Of a stretch of DNA of 21,403 bases, positions 5,920 through 13,206 are shown piece by piece (the first letter of the stretch is position 1; every line of letters starts with the position of its first letter). The position numbers and the translations under genes were made by a program. Where the stretch lies: positions 1 to 21,403 of IMG/VR virus record IMGVR_UViG_3300046450_002391. One strand, written 5' to 3'. The notes beneath the pieces are model-generated. The model saw only the letters and a list, made by a program, of their open reading frames with translations, was not told the origin of the DNA and made no database searches. The DNA comes from a virus.

Positions 5920-6133
5920 ACGAAAGAAATTTGGAGGGATCTATACCTGTATCCCTGGGTTTGTGAATATTAACCTAGATGGTAGAGTTATGGTAGATGA
6001 AGGGGACGCAGAACGGGCGAGAGAAATGATTGAATATGATGTTTATATTAATCCTTATGACAAATGGATGGATTTAACATACGCCTATAACGAGGGGTTC
6101 TTGGACTCCAATCAACTTAAAAACTGGAAATGA
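5903..6133 (+). CDS. Small protein of unknown function (76 aa)
   Basis: The start ATG 5903 overlaps the nuclease gene by 17 bases and the end overlaps the terminase start by ATGA, so it belongs to a tightly coupled translation unit. The product starts with a basic strand-rich segment (MQLVLKRKKFGGIYTCIPGF), then acidic helical stretches (VDEGDAERAREMIEYDVY) and an aromatic C-terminus (DKWMDLTYAYNEGF). I recognise no domain. Because it is sandwiched between a nuclease and the terminase, it may be a packaging accessory, but nothing in the sequence proves that. Confidence 0.55.
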   Translation: MQLVLKRKKFGGIYTCIPGFVNINLDGRVMVDEGDAERAREMIEYDVYINPYDKWMDLTYAYNEGFLDSNQLKNWK

Positions 6134-8013
6134 GCTGGGAAAACGGAAAGCAAGAATATGAGAAAAACGATGTCAATGAGCGAGTCGCTAATGCCAAAGG
6201 CCTTCTTGAGGAGAAACAGGCCAAGCTATTGTTATATGAATTTTTAAGGGAAAATACTACATTTACTGTCGACCTACTGAGCGGAGTAAAGTTATTTCCT
6301 TTTCAGCATATGGCTATCAAGTCTATGTTTAAAACTGATTATTTTATGGGCGTGTGGTCACGAGGTATGTCTAAATCTTTTACTACTGCTATCTTTGCAT
6401 ACTTGGATGCTATTTTAAATCAGGGCGTAGAAATTGGCATCTTATCTAAATCGTTTAGGCAGGCCAAAATGATCTTTAGAAAAATAGAAGATATTGCCGC
6501 AAAGCCTGAGGCGAAGTACCTGTCTCAATGTATTACCCGAAAATCAAAACAAAACGACCAATGGACCTTGGAGTTTGGGGATAGCAAAATCCATGCGCTG
6601 CCCTTAGGCGACGGGGAGAAATTGCGTGGGTTTCGTTTCCACAGGATTATTATTGACGAGTTTCTTTTGATGCCTGAAAGAATTTATAACGAAGTTATCG
6701 TACCCTTTTTATCCGTAGTGCAAAACCCTACCCAAAGAGAAGACCTGTATGTTCTTGAGACAAAGTTAATTGAACAGGGAAAGATGAAAGAAGAGGACAG
6801 GCATCAATGGCCCAACAATAAACTCATTGCTTTATCTTCTGCTTCTTATAAATTTGAGTACATGTACAAACTTTATCAGGAATTTGAGAATCTTATTCAT
6901 GGGCGTGTTAAGGAAGAGGAAAATCCTTATGGAGCTAATGCTCGACGAGTCATTATGCACTTTTCTTATGATTCTGCTCCGCAAGCCCTCTATGACCAAA
7001 ACCTCATAAATCAAGCTCGTTCGTCAATGAGCCAGAGCCAGTTTGATCGAGAGTTTGGAGCTATCTTTACGGATGACAGTAGCGGCTATTTTAAAACGTC
7101 TACCATGGCCAAATGCACAGTGCCAGACGGGGACACTCCGTCCCTAGAGATTGGCGGGGACCCGAGCTCTAAGTATATCTTAGCTTTTGACCCAAGCTGG
7201 GCAGAGACGGAAAGTAGTGATGATTTTGCTATGCAAGTCTTAAAACTTAATGAATCTAACAATACATCAGTACTTGTTCATAGCTATGCATTGCCTGGGG
7301 CCAAACTAAAAGACCACATTAATTATTTTCATTATCTTTTAAAGAACTTTAATATTGTATCTATCGTTGGAGACTATAATGGAGGAGTGCAGTTTATTAA
7401 CTCTGTAAACGAAAGCAAGCTATTTAAAGACGATAAAATACAAATTGGGATTATTGAGGCCAAGTTTGATGACTTAACTAAATATGATGAATCTCTCATA
7501 GATGCAAAAAGGCAATACCAAGATGGCAAAATATGTTATTTAAGAACCCCTACTTCTGGCTGGATCAGGCAAGGAAATGAAATGTTGCAAAAAAACTTCG
7601 ATCATAAAAAAATCTGGTTCGCAGCTAGAGCAATTAATGATGAATACCATACTCAAAGAAAAAAACGAATCCCCATTAAGGATATTAAGTATATCTCCGA
7701 AAAGGCTGACGCGGCCTCTTTGTCTATGACTGGCGGCGCCAAGATGATTGACTTTCTTGAACACCAGCATGATATGATAAGTTTAACCAAGGCTGAATGC
7801 GCCCTTATCCAAATCAAGACTTCTCCTCAAGGAACACAGACTTTTGATTTGCCTGATAATCTTAAACGACAAACAGGCCCTCATAAGGCGCGCAAAGACT
7901 CCTATTCCGCATTAGTTCTTGGAAATTGGATGGTACAAATATATTATGACATGATGAGTGCGCAAGCTAAGCCCCCGCCGCTCCAGGGCTTTACTCCTAT
8001 GTTTATAAGATAA
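6130..8013 (+). CDS. terL: Large terminase subunit (DNA packaging ATPase/nuclease)
   Basis: The 627-residue product has the two-domain layout of phage large terminases. In the N-terminal motor domain are the adenine-site motif FPFQHMAI (about 56-63), a P-loop WSRGMSKSF (76-84) and Walker B plus catalytic Glu HRIIIDEF (D176, E177). In the C-terminal RNase H-like nuclease are ILAFDPSWAETESSDD (D354 and following acids), SIVGDYNGG (D415) and KDSYSALVLG near residue 595, the acids that bind metal for cutting the concatemer. The P-loop has Ser in place of Gly before Lys82. The start ATGA overlaps the upstream stop, and TAATG joins it to the next gene. Confidence 0.95.
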   Translation: MSWENGKQEYEKNDVNERVANAKGLLEEKQAKLLLYEFLRENTTFTVDLLSGVKLFPFQHMAIKSMFKTDYFMGVWSRGMSKSFTTAIFAYLDAILNQGVEIGILSKSFRQAKMIFRKIEDIAAKPEAKYLSQCITRKSKQNDQWTLEFGDSKIHALPLGDGEKLRGFRFHRIIIDEFLLMPERIYNEVIVPFLSVVQNPTQREDLYVLETKLIEQGKMKEEDRHQWPNNKLIALSSASYKFEYMYKLYQEFENLIHGRVKEEENPYGANARRVIMHFSYDSAPQALYDQNLINQARSSMSQSQFDREFGAIFTDDSSGYFKTSTMAKCTVPDGDTPSLEIGGDPSSKYILAFDPSWAETESSDDFAMQVLKLNESNNTSVLVHSYALPGAKLKDHINYFHYLLKNFNIVSIVGDYNGGVQFINSVNESKLFKDDKIQIGIIEAKFDDLTKYDESLIDAKRQYQDGKICYLRTPTSGWIRQGNEMLQKNFDHKKIWFAARAINDEYHTQRKKRIPIKDIKYISEKADAASLSMTGGAKMIDFLEHQHDMISLTKAECALIQIKTSPQGTQTFDLPDNLKRQTGPHKARKDSYSALVLGNWMVQIYYDMMSAQAKPPPLQGFTPMFIR

Positions 8014-8681
8014 TGGGTCTATTTAAGCCGTATAGGTCCGACTTTTTAAAACTTAGCTGGCAGAACGTATATTACGGCAAAGACATTATTCTTTGTGGTA
8101 CAGGTCCATCATTGTGGGATGTAGACCCCCAGCAACTCCGAAATAAAAACAAATCTATTTTTGGGCTTAATAATTCTTTTAATTTAATAGAGCCCGATTT
8201 CTGGATGGGTGTAGATGAACCTTCAGCCTTTAAGTCTTCTTTGGCACAGTCTGAATGTATTAAGTTTTTTAGCTGGAACCACCGCAAAAACAAGAAAATT
8301 AAAAAGGCACAGAATGTTTATTTTTATAAACTTTATGGGGTCGAAAAGGTAAGCAATGGAGAATTTAGTTCAGACGTATGTTTTTCTGGCCCCTATATTT
8401 CTTTCCTTTTTGAGGGCTATACTTTTTCTATGGCCTTGCAAATGATATATTGGCTAGGATTCAGAAGAGTCTTCCTGGTGGGTTGCGATTTTGGAGGGGA
8501 TAGCCAGCTTTCTAAATTATCGACAAAAGTCTATAAAGAAGGAGGGCAACAAGAGAATCTAACTAAAGCATTAGATTTTTTAAAAGTTACTAGCAATTCA
8601 GGTGGCTTAGATATAATATCATGTACGGAGAATTCTCCTATTAATGAATTTTTAGCTTATAAACCCTTATCCGAAATCTAA
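8013..8681 (+). CDS. DUF115 / MAF-like (sialyltransferase-fold) protein
   Basis: The 222-residue product starts at ATG 8013, sharing one base with the terminase stop. It shows the pattern of DUF115/motility-accessory-factor and related sialyltransferase-like proteins: a nucleotide-binding-type strand-loop DIILCGTGPSLWDVD (about 24-38), IFGLNNSFNLIEPDFWMGVDE (about 49-69, split as IFGLNNSF and PDFWMGVDE), and a late LGFRRVFLVGCDFGG (about 148-162). Relatives transfer sugars to flagellin or glycans, or act on pterins. Standing between terminase and portal, it might modify a virion or host surface component. The exact substrate cannot be told. It is followed by a TAATG-coupled micro-ORF. Confidence 0.6.
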   Translation: MGLFKPYRSDFLKLSWQNVYYGKDIILCGTGPSLWDVDPQQLRNKNKSIFGLNNSFNLIEPDFWMGVDEPSAFKSSLAQSECIKFFSWNHRKNKKIKKAQNVYFYKLYGVEKVSNGEFSSDVCFSGPYISFLFEGYTFSMALQMIYWLGFRRVFLVGCDFGGDSQLSKLSTKVYKEGGQQENLTKALDFLKVTSNSGGLDIISCTENSPINEFLAYKPLSEI

Positions 8682-8818
8682 TGTCCTTAGAAGTTATCTA
8701 TCACTTACGCCAGGAAATAAAAGCCAAAGACCAAGAGCTTTGCCAACTTAAGAAGGCAAACCAAAGCTTACTGAAGGAAGTAGCAGAGCTAAAAAAAGAC
8801 CTTATTCCTAAAAGTTAG
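8681..8818 (+). CDS. 45-residue coiled-coil peptide
   Basis: ATG 8681 overlaps the previous stop as TAATG, and the frame ends TAG at 8816-8818. The peptide is almost entirely a charged amphipathic helix with leucines at heptad-like spacing (VIYHLRQEIKAKDQELCQLK, then SLLKEVAELKKDLI), so a short coiled coil is likely. Its coupling to the upstream gene supports real translation. A small coiled-coil protein just before the portal gene might be an assembly chaperone or be part of the preceding protein's function; no family is recognised. Its last bases form part of a palindrome (8811-8837). Confidence 0.55.
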   Translation: MSLEVIYHLRQEIKAKDQELCQLKKANQSLLKEVAELKKDLIPKS

Positions 8819-8837
8819 AAAGTTAACTTTTAACTTT
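8811..8837. repeat. Near-perfect palindrome (AAAGTTA ... TAACTTT) upstream of portal gene
   Basis: The outer arms AAAGTTA (8811-8817) and TAACTTT (8831-8837) flank the perfect palindrome AAAGTTAACTTT (8819-8830), with one unpaired G at 8818. Thus 26 of 27 bases belong to nested dyads. It overlaps the stop of the 45-residue gene and ends 11 bases before the promoter-like box of the portal gene, so an operator for a dimeric regulator or a transcript hairpin is possible. No T-run follows, so a normal terminator is less likely. Confidence 0.5.
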
Positions 8838-8848
8838 GGGGGACTTTC

Positions 8849-8862
8849 GTGTATAATACTTT
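8849..8862 (+). promoter_or_regulatory. GTGTA-type promoter-like motif before portal gene
   Basis: GTGTATAATACTTT abuts ATG 8863. It holds a perfect TATAAT five bases from the start codon, preceded by TG as in extended -10 promoters but without the usual single-base gap. There is no Shine-Dalgarno after it; GGGGGA at 8838-8843 lies some 19 bases upstream of the ATG. This is the clearest copy of the element. Confidence 0.55.
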
Positions 8863-10869
8863 ATGCCGAGACCATATAAGAAAAGATCTGATTACTGGAA
8901 GAAGTTTGACGCCGACGGAAACAAGAAGCCGTTAGAGAGCCTATATGAGATGCACGGCTCCAAAGAGTGGAGTCCTTCATTTGAAGGGGAACCTTATTAT
9001 TTCGCACAAGCAGGCTATAGTCGCAGCTCGGGATCGGGCGGTAGTACTAGTTATCGACAGAACGCTGCCGCCTCCCAGCCTATACTTAATAGATTTGCGA
9101 ATATTGCGGAGGGTATGTTGCCTTATAATTATCGCGATCAAGGATATGTAGATATTCAAGACGCCATTCAATTGTGCCAGAAAGCATATGCAAATATAGC
9201 GATCTTTAGAAATACTATTGATGTTATGTCTGAGTTCTCTAACTCTAATATATATCTCCAGGGAGGTAATGACAAGGTCCGTAAATTTATCTATAAATGG
9301 TTAGAAAAAATTAAATGCTGGGAAATTAAAGATCAGTACTTTAGAGAATATTATCGTAGTGGTAATGTATTTATTTATAGAATTGATGGTAAGTATTCAA
9401 CGGCCGACATCCAAAAAATGCAGACTGTTTATGGTGCCACTGGGGAGTATATTGAAAGCGGTAAGATCCCTATTATGTATACTTTTTTAAATCCTTTTGA
9501 TATTATCGCTAAGCGAGCATTGACTTTTAGTAAGAAAGGGGGAAGATATGGTAATTACGCTAAGCTCCTATCGGAATATGAACTAGAATCATTGAGAGAC
9601 CCCAAGACTGATTACGACAAGGAAGTCTTTGACGCGCTAGATGAGATCACAAAAAAAAGAATTAGGGATGGGAGCTTTACGTCCCAAGGCGTAACAGTCC
9701 TTTTGGACGCTAAGAGATTAATATATTCTTTTTATAAAAAGCAGGATTATGAGCCCTTTGCGATGCCTTTCGGTTTCCCTGTATTAGATGACCTTAACTG
9801 GAAGATTGAGTTGAAGAAAATAGACCAAGCTATCGTTCAAACTGTAGAAAATGTTATTCTCCTTATTACGATGGGCTCCGAACCTGAGAAGGGTGGCATT
9901 AATCCTCATAACCTCACGGCTATGCAGAATTTATTCCGCAATGAGAGCGTGGGTCGAGTATTAGTCTCTGACTATACAACTAAAGCTGATTTCGTAATGC
10001 CCGATTTAAATAAGGTATTAGGCTCCGAAAAATATAAAGTAGTTAATGAAGATATTAGAGAAGGTCTCCAGAATATTATTGTGGGGAATGAGAAGTATAA
10101 AAATACAGAAGTTAAGGCTCGCATATTTTTGGAAAGACTAAAAGAGTCTCGACAAGCATTTTTAAATGATTTTTTACAGCCACAAATTAAATTAGTATGT
10201 CAATCCTTGGGCTTTCGCGATTATCCCATTGCTTCCTTTGAGGATATAGACCTTAAAGATGAAACACAATTCCAGCGTGTGACCACTAGATTAATGGAAC
10301 TTGGCATTCTTACTCCTGATCAGGGAATTAGAGCTATCGAAAGTGGAGTGTTCCCCAATAAAGATGACTTGGCAGCTGCTCAAAAGACTTATGTGGATGA
10401 TCGCGAAAAGGGTTATTACAATCCTTTAGTGGGTGGCGTCCCTATGGTATCTCCCGCAATAGATGAGGCTGGGCCTCCCCTCCTCAATCAAACACCCGAG
10501 TCGCCAGGTCGACCAGGAGGCACAAAAGAAATAGAGCAAACTGAGGCTTCAACAAAGACCTACAGTAGAAAGGGCGTACAAGGCATTGTTTATAAAATAG
10601 AAGAGTTAAGAAAGTTTTTAAGCAAAGAGGCCAAGGCTCACTTGAATATTAAAAGAATGAGCCAACAGAAAAAACAGCTCGTGGATTCTCTGTGTGAGAA
10701 TGTCGTTATCGCGTCTGAAACCAAAGACTGGGAAAAGAAAGGTAAGGAGTGCATTATAGATTTTAGTAATATAGAATCTTTAAGCGTATTACCAGAAATT
10801 AATCAAATCGCCGCTGAGCATCAGATCAAGCTATACGAGGCTTCCCTTTTGTACCACAGCAATAAATAG
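8863..10869 (+). CDS. Portal protein
   Basis: The 668-residue product follows the terminase and precedes the protease and capsid, the standard position of a portal. The sequence supports this: an N-terminal low-complexity Gly/Ser region (about 50-66), then a conserved-type core IQDAIQLCQKAYANIAIFRN (about 90-109), an acidic wing and hinge QYFREYYRSGNVFIYRIDG, the stem-like helix region LDDLNWKIELKKIDQAIVQT (about 307-326), and a C-terminal alpha-helical crown. Portals form dodecamers at one capsid vertex, nucleate shell assembly and conduct DNA driven by terminase. The last ~100 residues are Lys-rich and helical. ATG 8863 (MPRPYKKRS) is chosen because it directly follows the TATAAT box. Confidence 0.85.
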   Translation: MPRPYKKRSDYWKKFDADGNKKPLESLYEMHGSKEWSPSFEGEPYYFAQAGYSRSSGSGGSTSYRQNAAASQPILNRFANIAEGMLPYNYRDQGYVDIQDAIQLCQKAYANIAIFRNTIDVMSEFSNSNIYLQGGNDKVRKFIYKWLEKIKCWEIKDQYFREYYRSGNVFIYRIDGKYSTADIQKMQTVYGATGEYIESGKIPIMYTFLNPFDIIAKRALTFSKKGGRYGNYAKLLSEYELESLRDPKTDYDKEVFDALDEITKKRIRDGSFTSQGVTVLLDAKRLIYSFYKKQDYEPFAMPFGFPVLDDLNWKIELKKIDQAIVQTVENVILLITMGSEPEKGGINPHNLTAMQNLFRNESVGRVLVSDYTTKADFVMPDLNKVLGSEKYKVVNEDIREGLQNIIVGNEKYKNTEVKARIFLERLKESRQAFLNDFLQPQIKLVCQSLGFRDYPIASFEDIDLKDETQFQRVTTRLMELGILTPDQGIRAIESGVFPNKDDLAAAQKTYVDDREKGYYNPLVGGVPMVSPAIDEAGPPLLNQTPESPGRPGGTKEIEQTEASTKTYSRKGVQGIVYKIEELRKFLSKEAKAHLNIKRMSQQKKQLVDSLCENVVIASETKDWEKKGKECIIDFSNIESLSVLPEINQIAAEHQIKLYEASLLYHSNK

Positions 10870-10886
10870 ACTTTTGTATTTTTCTT

Positions 10887-10904
10887 GTGTAACCCTTTAA
10901 GGCG
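10887..10904 (+). promoter_or_regulatory. Weak GTGTA-type element before protease-scaffold gene
   Basis: GTGTAACCCTTTAAGGCG precedes ATG 10905. Only the GTGTAA part fits the shared element; the downstream half is less AT-rich and instead contains AAGG, a possible weak Shine-Dalgarno four to seven bases from the ATG. The preceding stretch is T-rich (CTTTTGTATTTTTCTT). Both readings are possible. Confidence 0.3.
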
Positions 10905-12455
10905 ATGCAGGAGTTTAAATATAAAACGAGTTTTTCGAGCAAGATATTAAGTTGTTCTAGTCTGGAATCAAATGAATGGGTTCCGTGGAATATAAGCCAA
11001 GCCTCGCTAGATTCACTAGAAGGCCTAATGCCTTCATCGGTAGACTTAAATAAAAACATTGACCTTTTGGGCGTGGCATTTAATGCTGCCGTTGTTAATC
11101 GTTTTAATCGTAATGGTGATGGAATTAGCACCCAAACCGCGCTAGCCATTAAAGATTACTTTGTAAATAAGCCTACAAATATTGAACACGAAAGACACAA
11201 GGTCGTGGGCCATATCGTTGGCAGTTCCTTTAGCGACTTTAATACTAATAAACTTTTAAGCGATGAAGAGGTTACTGAAAACAATGGAGCTTTTAATATA
11301 GCTCTGGCGGCTGTAGTATATAAAACTGTTAATAAGCAATTTGCTGTAGCCTTAGAGAACGCGCAAACAGAAGGGCTCGATGAAGTGATATCTGCCAGTT
11401 GGGAAATAGGCTTTAATGATTACGCTATTGCTTTAGGAAGTAAGGATGTTCACGAAGCCCAGCTAATTACTGAACCCGATCAGATAAAAGAATTTGAAGG
11501 TTATCTTCTTGCTAATGGCGGAAAAGGTAAAACTAAGGACGGCGTTGAAGTTTATCGTTTGGTAGTGGGAGAGGTTTATCCTTTAGGGATTGGCTTTACC
11601 ACGAATCCTGCGGCTGACGTTAACGGGCTGCACATAATAGAGCCTTTAAAAGATGAAAATTTAGATCTTAAATCTGAAGAAAACATTTCACATTTAAATA
11701 AAACAACTGTAAACACTGAAAAAACTAACCCTAGACAATTAACTATGGAAAACAAAGAACTTATTCAACAACTAGAAGAAATTCTAGACGATAAGCTTTC
11801 CAAGAAGGAGTATGCGAAGGAAACTGTTGCCAGCATGGCGCAGCTGATTTCGGATGCAATCAAGGATAAAAGCGATCATTACGTCGAAGAAAAGAAACTT
11901 CTGGAAGAAGAAAAACAGCGTATTTCTCAGGCTGAAGAGCAATTCAAAACCTCCGTAAAGGAGATGGAAGAAAAGCTTACGTCAACCGAGGAAAAGCTCG
12001 ATCTGCTCGAAGCTGAAAAGCAAGAGCGTGAAGCTAAGGCGCGTTTCAACTCCAGGATGACTGAAATTGACGAGCACTATGAGCTCGACGACGCAGACCG
12101 AAAGATCGTAGCCTCCGAGATTACCTCTCTTGAAGAAGGCGATGAAAGCTTTAATACATTTAAAGAAAAACTGGAAGTCATGTGGAAAACTAAGTCCAAA
12201 GCTTATGTTGAAGAACATCAGCAGGCAATAGAAGACCACATAGCCGAGGAAGTTGCTAAGCGACTTGCTGAAGCTGAAGTGGCCCCAGTAACCCAAGAAA
12301 GTGAATCTACCGAGCAGATTTTTGAAAATGCAGAAGTAGAGGATGAAGAAGCAGCATTAACCAATAATAGCGCGGAAATTTCCAAGCAAGCGGCTACCCT
12401 GCAAGATCAATTTAAGTCGGTTTTTAACCGCGACAATGTTAACATCAAATACTAA
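10905..12455 (+). CDS. Prohead maturation protease fused to scaffold
   Basis: The 516-residue product joins two functions. Residues about 25-245 resemble a herpesvirus-like prohead protease: LLGVAFNAAVVNRFNRNGDG, a His-containing motif NIEHERHKVVGHIVG (about 91-105) and a Ser-containing strand EVISASWEIGF (about 162-172), the usual His/Ser pair. Residues about 280-470 are a long charged coiled coil (QQLEEILDDKLSKKEYAKE and following), typical of scaffold. After capsid assembly the protease would digest scaffold and itself. An in-frame ATG at 11745 (MENKELIQQ) falls exactly at the domain boundary, allowing a separate scaffold. Codons become richer in G/C after that point. Confidence 0.8.
   Translation: MQEFKYKTSFSSKILSCSSLESNEWVPWNISQASLDSLEGLMPSSVDLNKNIDLLGVAFNAAVVNRFNRNGDGISTQTALAIKDYFVNKPTNIEHERHKVVGHIVGSSFSDFNTNKLLSDEEVTENNGAFNIALAAVVYKTVNKQFAVALENAQTEGLDEVISASWEIGFNDYAIALGSKDVHEAQLITEPDQIKEFEGYLLANGGKGKTKDGVEVYRLVVGEVYPLGIGFTTNPAADVNGLHIIEPLKDENLDLKSEENISHLNKTTVNTEKTNPRQLTMENKELIQQLEEILDDKLSKKEYAKETVASMAQLISDAIKDKSDHYVEEKKLLEEEKQRISQAEEQFKTSVKEMEEKLTSTEEKLDLLEAEKQEREAKARFNSRMTEIDEHYELDDADRKIVASEITSLEEGDESFNTFKEKLEVMWKTKSKAYVEEHQQAIEDHIAEEVAKRLAEAEVAPVTQESESTEQIFENAEVEDEEAALTNNSAEISKQAATLQDQFKSVFNRDNVNIKY
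11745..12455 (+). CDS. Possible independently translated scaffold protein (nested in-frame)
   Basis: ATG 11745 lies in the same frame as the protease-scaffold gene and would give a 236-residue protein beginning MENKELIQQLEEI, consisting of the scaffold coiled coil and the acidic tail (SESTEQIFENAEVEDEEAAL). The arrangement copies lambda C/Nu3, where an internal start makes the scaffold in excess over the protease fusion. Support: the start sits in a disordered linker between domains, and codon choice changes soon after it (for example GAGCTCGACGACGCAGAC at about 12081). Against: the bases before the ATG (CTAGACAATTAACT) hold no Shine-Dalgarno. Such weakness is common elsewhere in this window. 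Confidence 0.4.
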   Translation: MENKELIQQLEEILDDKLSKKEYAKETVASMAQLISDAIKDKSDHYVEEKKLLEEEKQRISQAEEQFKTSVKEMEEKLTSTEEKLDLLEAEKQEREAKARFNSRMTEIDEHYELDDADRKIVASEITSLEEGDESFNTFKEKLEVMWKTKSKAYVEEHQQAIEDHIAEEVAKRLAEAEVAPVTQESESTEQIFENAEVEDEEAALTNNSAEISKQAATLQDQFKSVFNRDNVNIKY

Positions 12456-12461
12456 TTAGTT

Positions 12462-13187
12462 ATGGCACTTAGAATATTACCATTCAGACAATATGCCGAA
12501 CAAGACGTGGTTAACCTGTATGCCCTACGTGGAACTGACGTGAATAGTCAGCTCAATACCAAGGGAGCGGGTGACGCTGGCGTTTTTGTTTCGGTAGAAA
12601 TCGGGAAACTGGACGGAGGCCCTGTTACGTACGCTTCAAGTACGTATTTAGGCAAGACAGATTACCCTTATGTGGGAAAGAATCAATATCCTTCCACACA
12701 AATGCGAGTCAAGGTCGCGCTCACGGGAGACTCAATCCTGGGCATGACCCTTAATCAAACCGCCTTAAAGGACGAAAATGAAGAGAAGCTTCTTTATTAC
12801 CCTCAAAAGGCTTTAGAAAACCAGGCCGTCCTTTCGGGGCAAACCGTTCCTGTATTAACTCGTGGCATTGTCACGCTTAATGGGAGCGCAGGTGGAGCTT
12901 TTGGAAATAATGCATATGTAGATGACGCTAATTGGGCGGTTGGCAATGCATGCATCCTCGGCGCGAACGAAGATGGACGACTTACGGGAGTACCCATTAC
13001 ATCGTCCCATCTACGGACGGTGAACATCTGGGGCAACGGCACAGATGAACTGGGCCGTATCCTGGCTACGGGATCAAGAGTTGCGGGAGTTACTGAGGAC
13101 CAGTTCGCTGGCGCAGGAGGAACGCTTACCAATGCAGGCGCAACAGGCGCTTACTCAATAGTTCGAATTAATTGCGGACACGGATGA
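12462..13187 (+). CDS. Probable capsid decoration protein (241 aa)
   Basis: The gene lies between the protease-scaffold and the major capsid protein, where lambda-gpD-type decoration genes sit. The product is beta-rich and Gly/Ala/Asn-rich, without Cys until near its end. It contains MRVKVALTGDSILGMTLNQT (about 82-101), ALENQAVLSGQTVPVLTRGI (about 117-136), and VTLNGSAGGAFGNNAYVDD, a pattern resembling capsid-stabilising beta-tulip proteins that sit on the outside of expanded heads. Codons are rich in C/G at third positions, a sign of high expression shared with the capsid gene. The start ATG 12462 has no obvious Shine-Dalgarno. Identity as decoration protein is inferred from position and composition. 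Confidence 0.6.
   Translation: MALRILPFRQYAEQDVVNLYALRGTDVNSQLNTKGAGDAGVFVSVEIGKLDGGPVTYASSTYLGKTDYPYVGKNQYPSTQMRVKVALTGDSILGMTLNQTALKDENEEKLLYYPQKALENQAVLSGQTVPVLTRGIVTLNGSAGGAFGNNAYVDDANWAVGNACILGANEDGRLTGVPITSSHLRTVNIWGNGTDELGRILATGSRVAGVTEDQFAGAGGTLTNAGATGAYSIVRINCGHG
12626..12646. repeat. Inverted repeat TACGTAC / GTACGTA within decoration gene
   Basis: TACGTAC (12626-12632) and GTACGTA (12640-12646) are perfect reverse complements around a 7-base loop GCTTCAA. It lies inside coding sequence (residues about 56-62), so it may be a chance or weak RNA hairpin. Confidence 0.35.
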
Positions 13188-13206
13188 TTAGGAAGAGCTT
13201 AAAACA

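Noticed and set aside
10826-11149. 107-residue minus-strand frame across the portal/protease junction
   Set aside because: It is antisense to two well-supported genes and has no start signal or domain.
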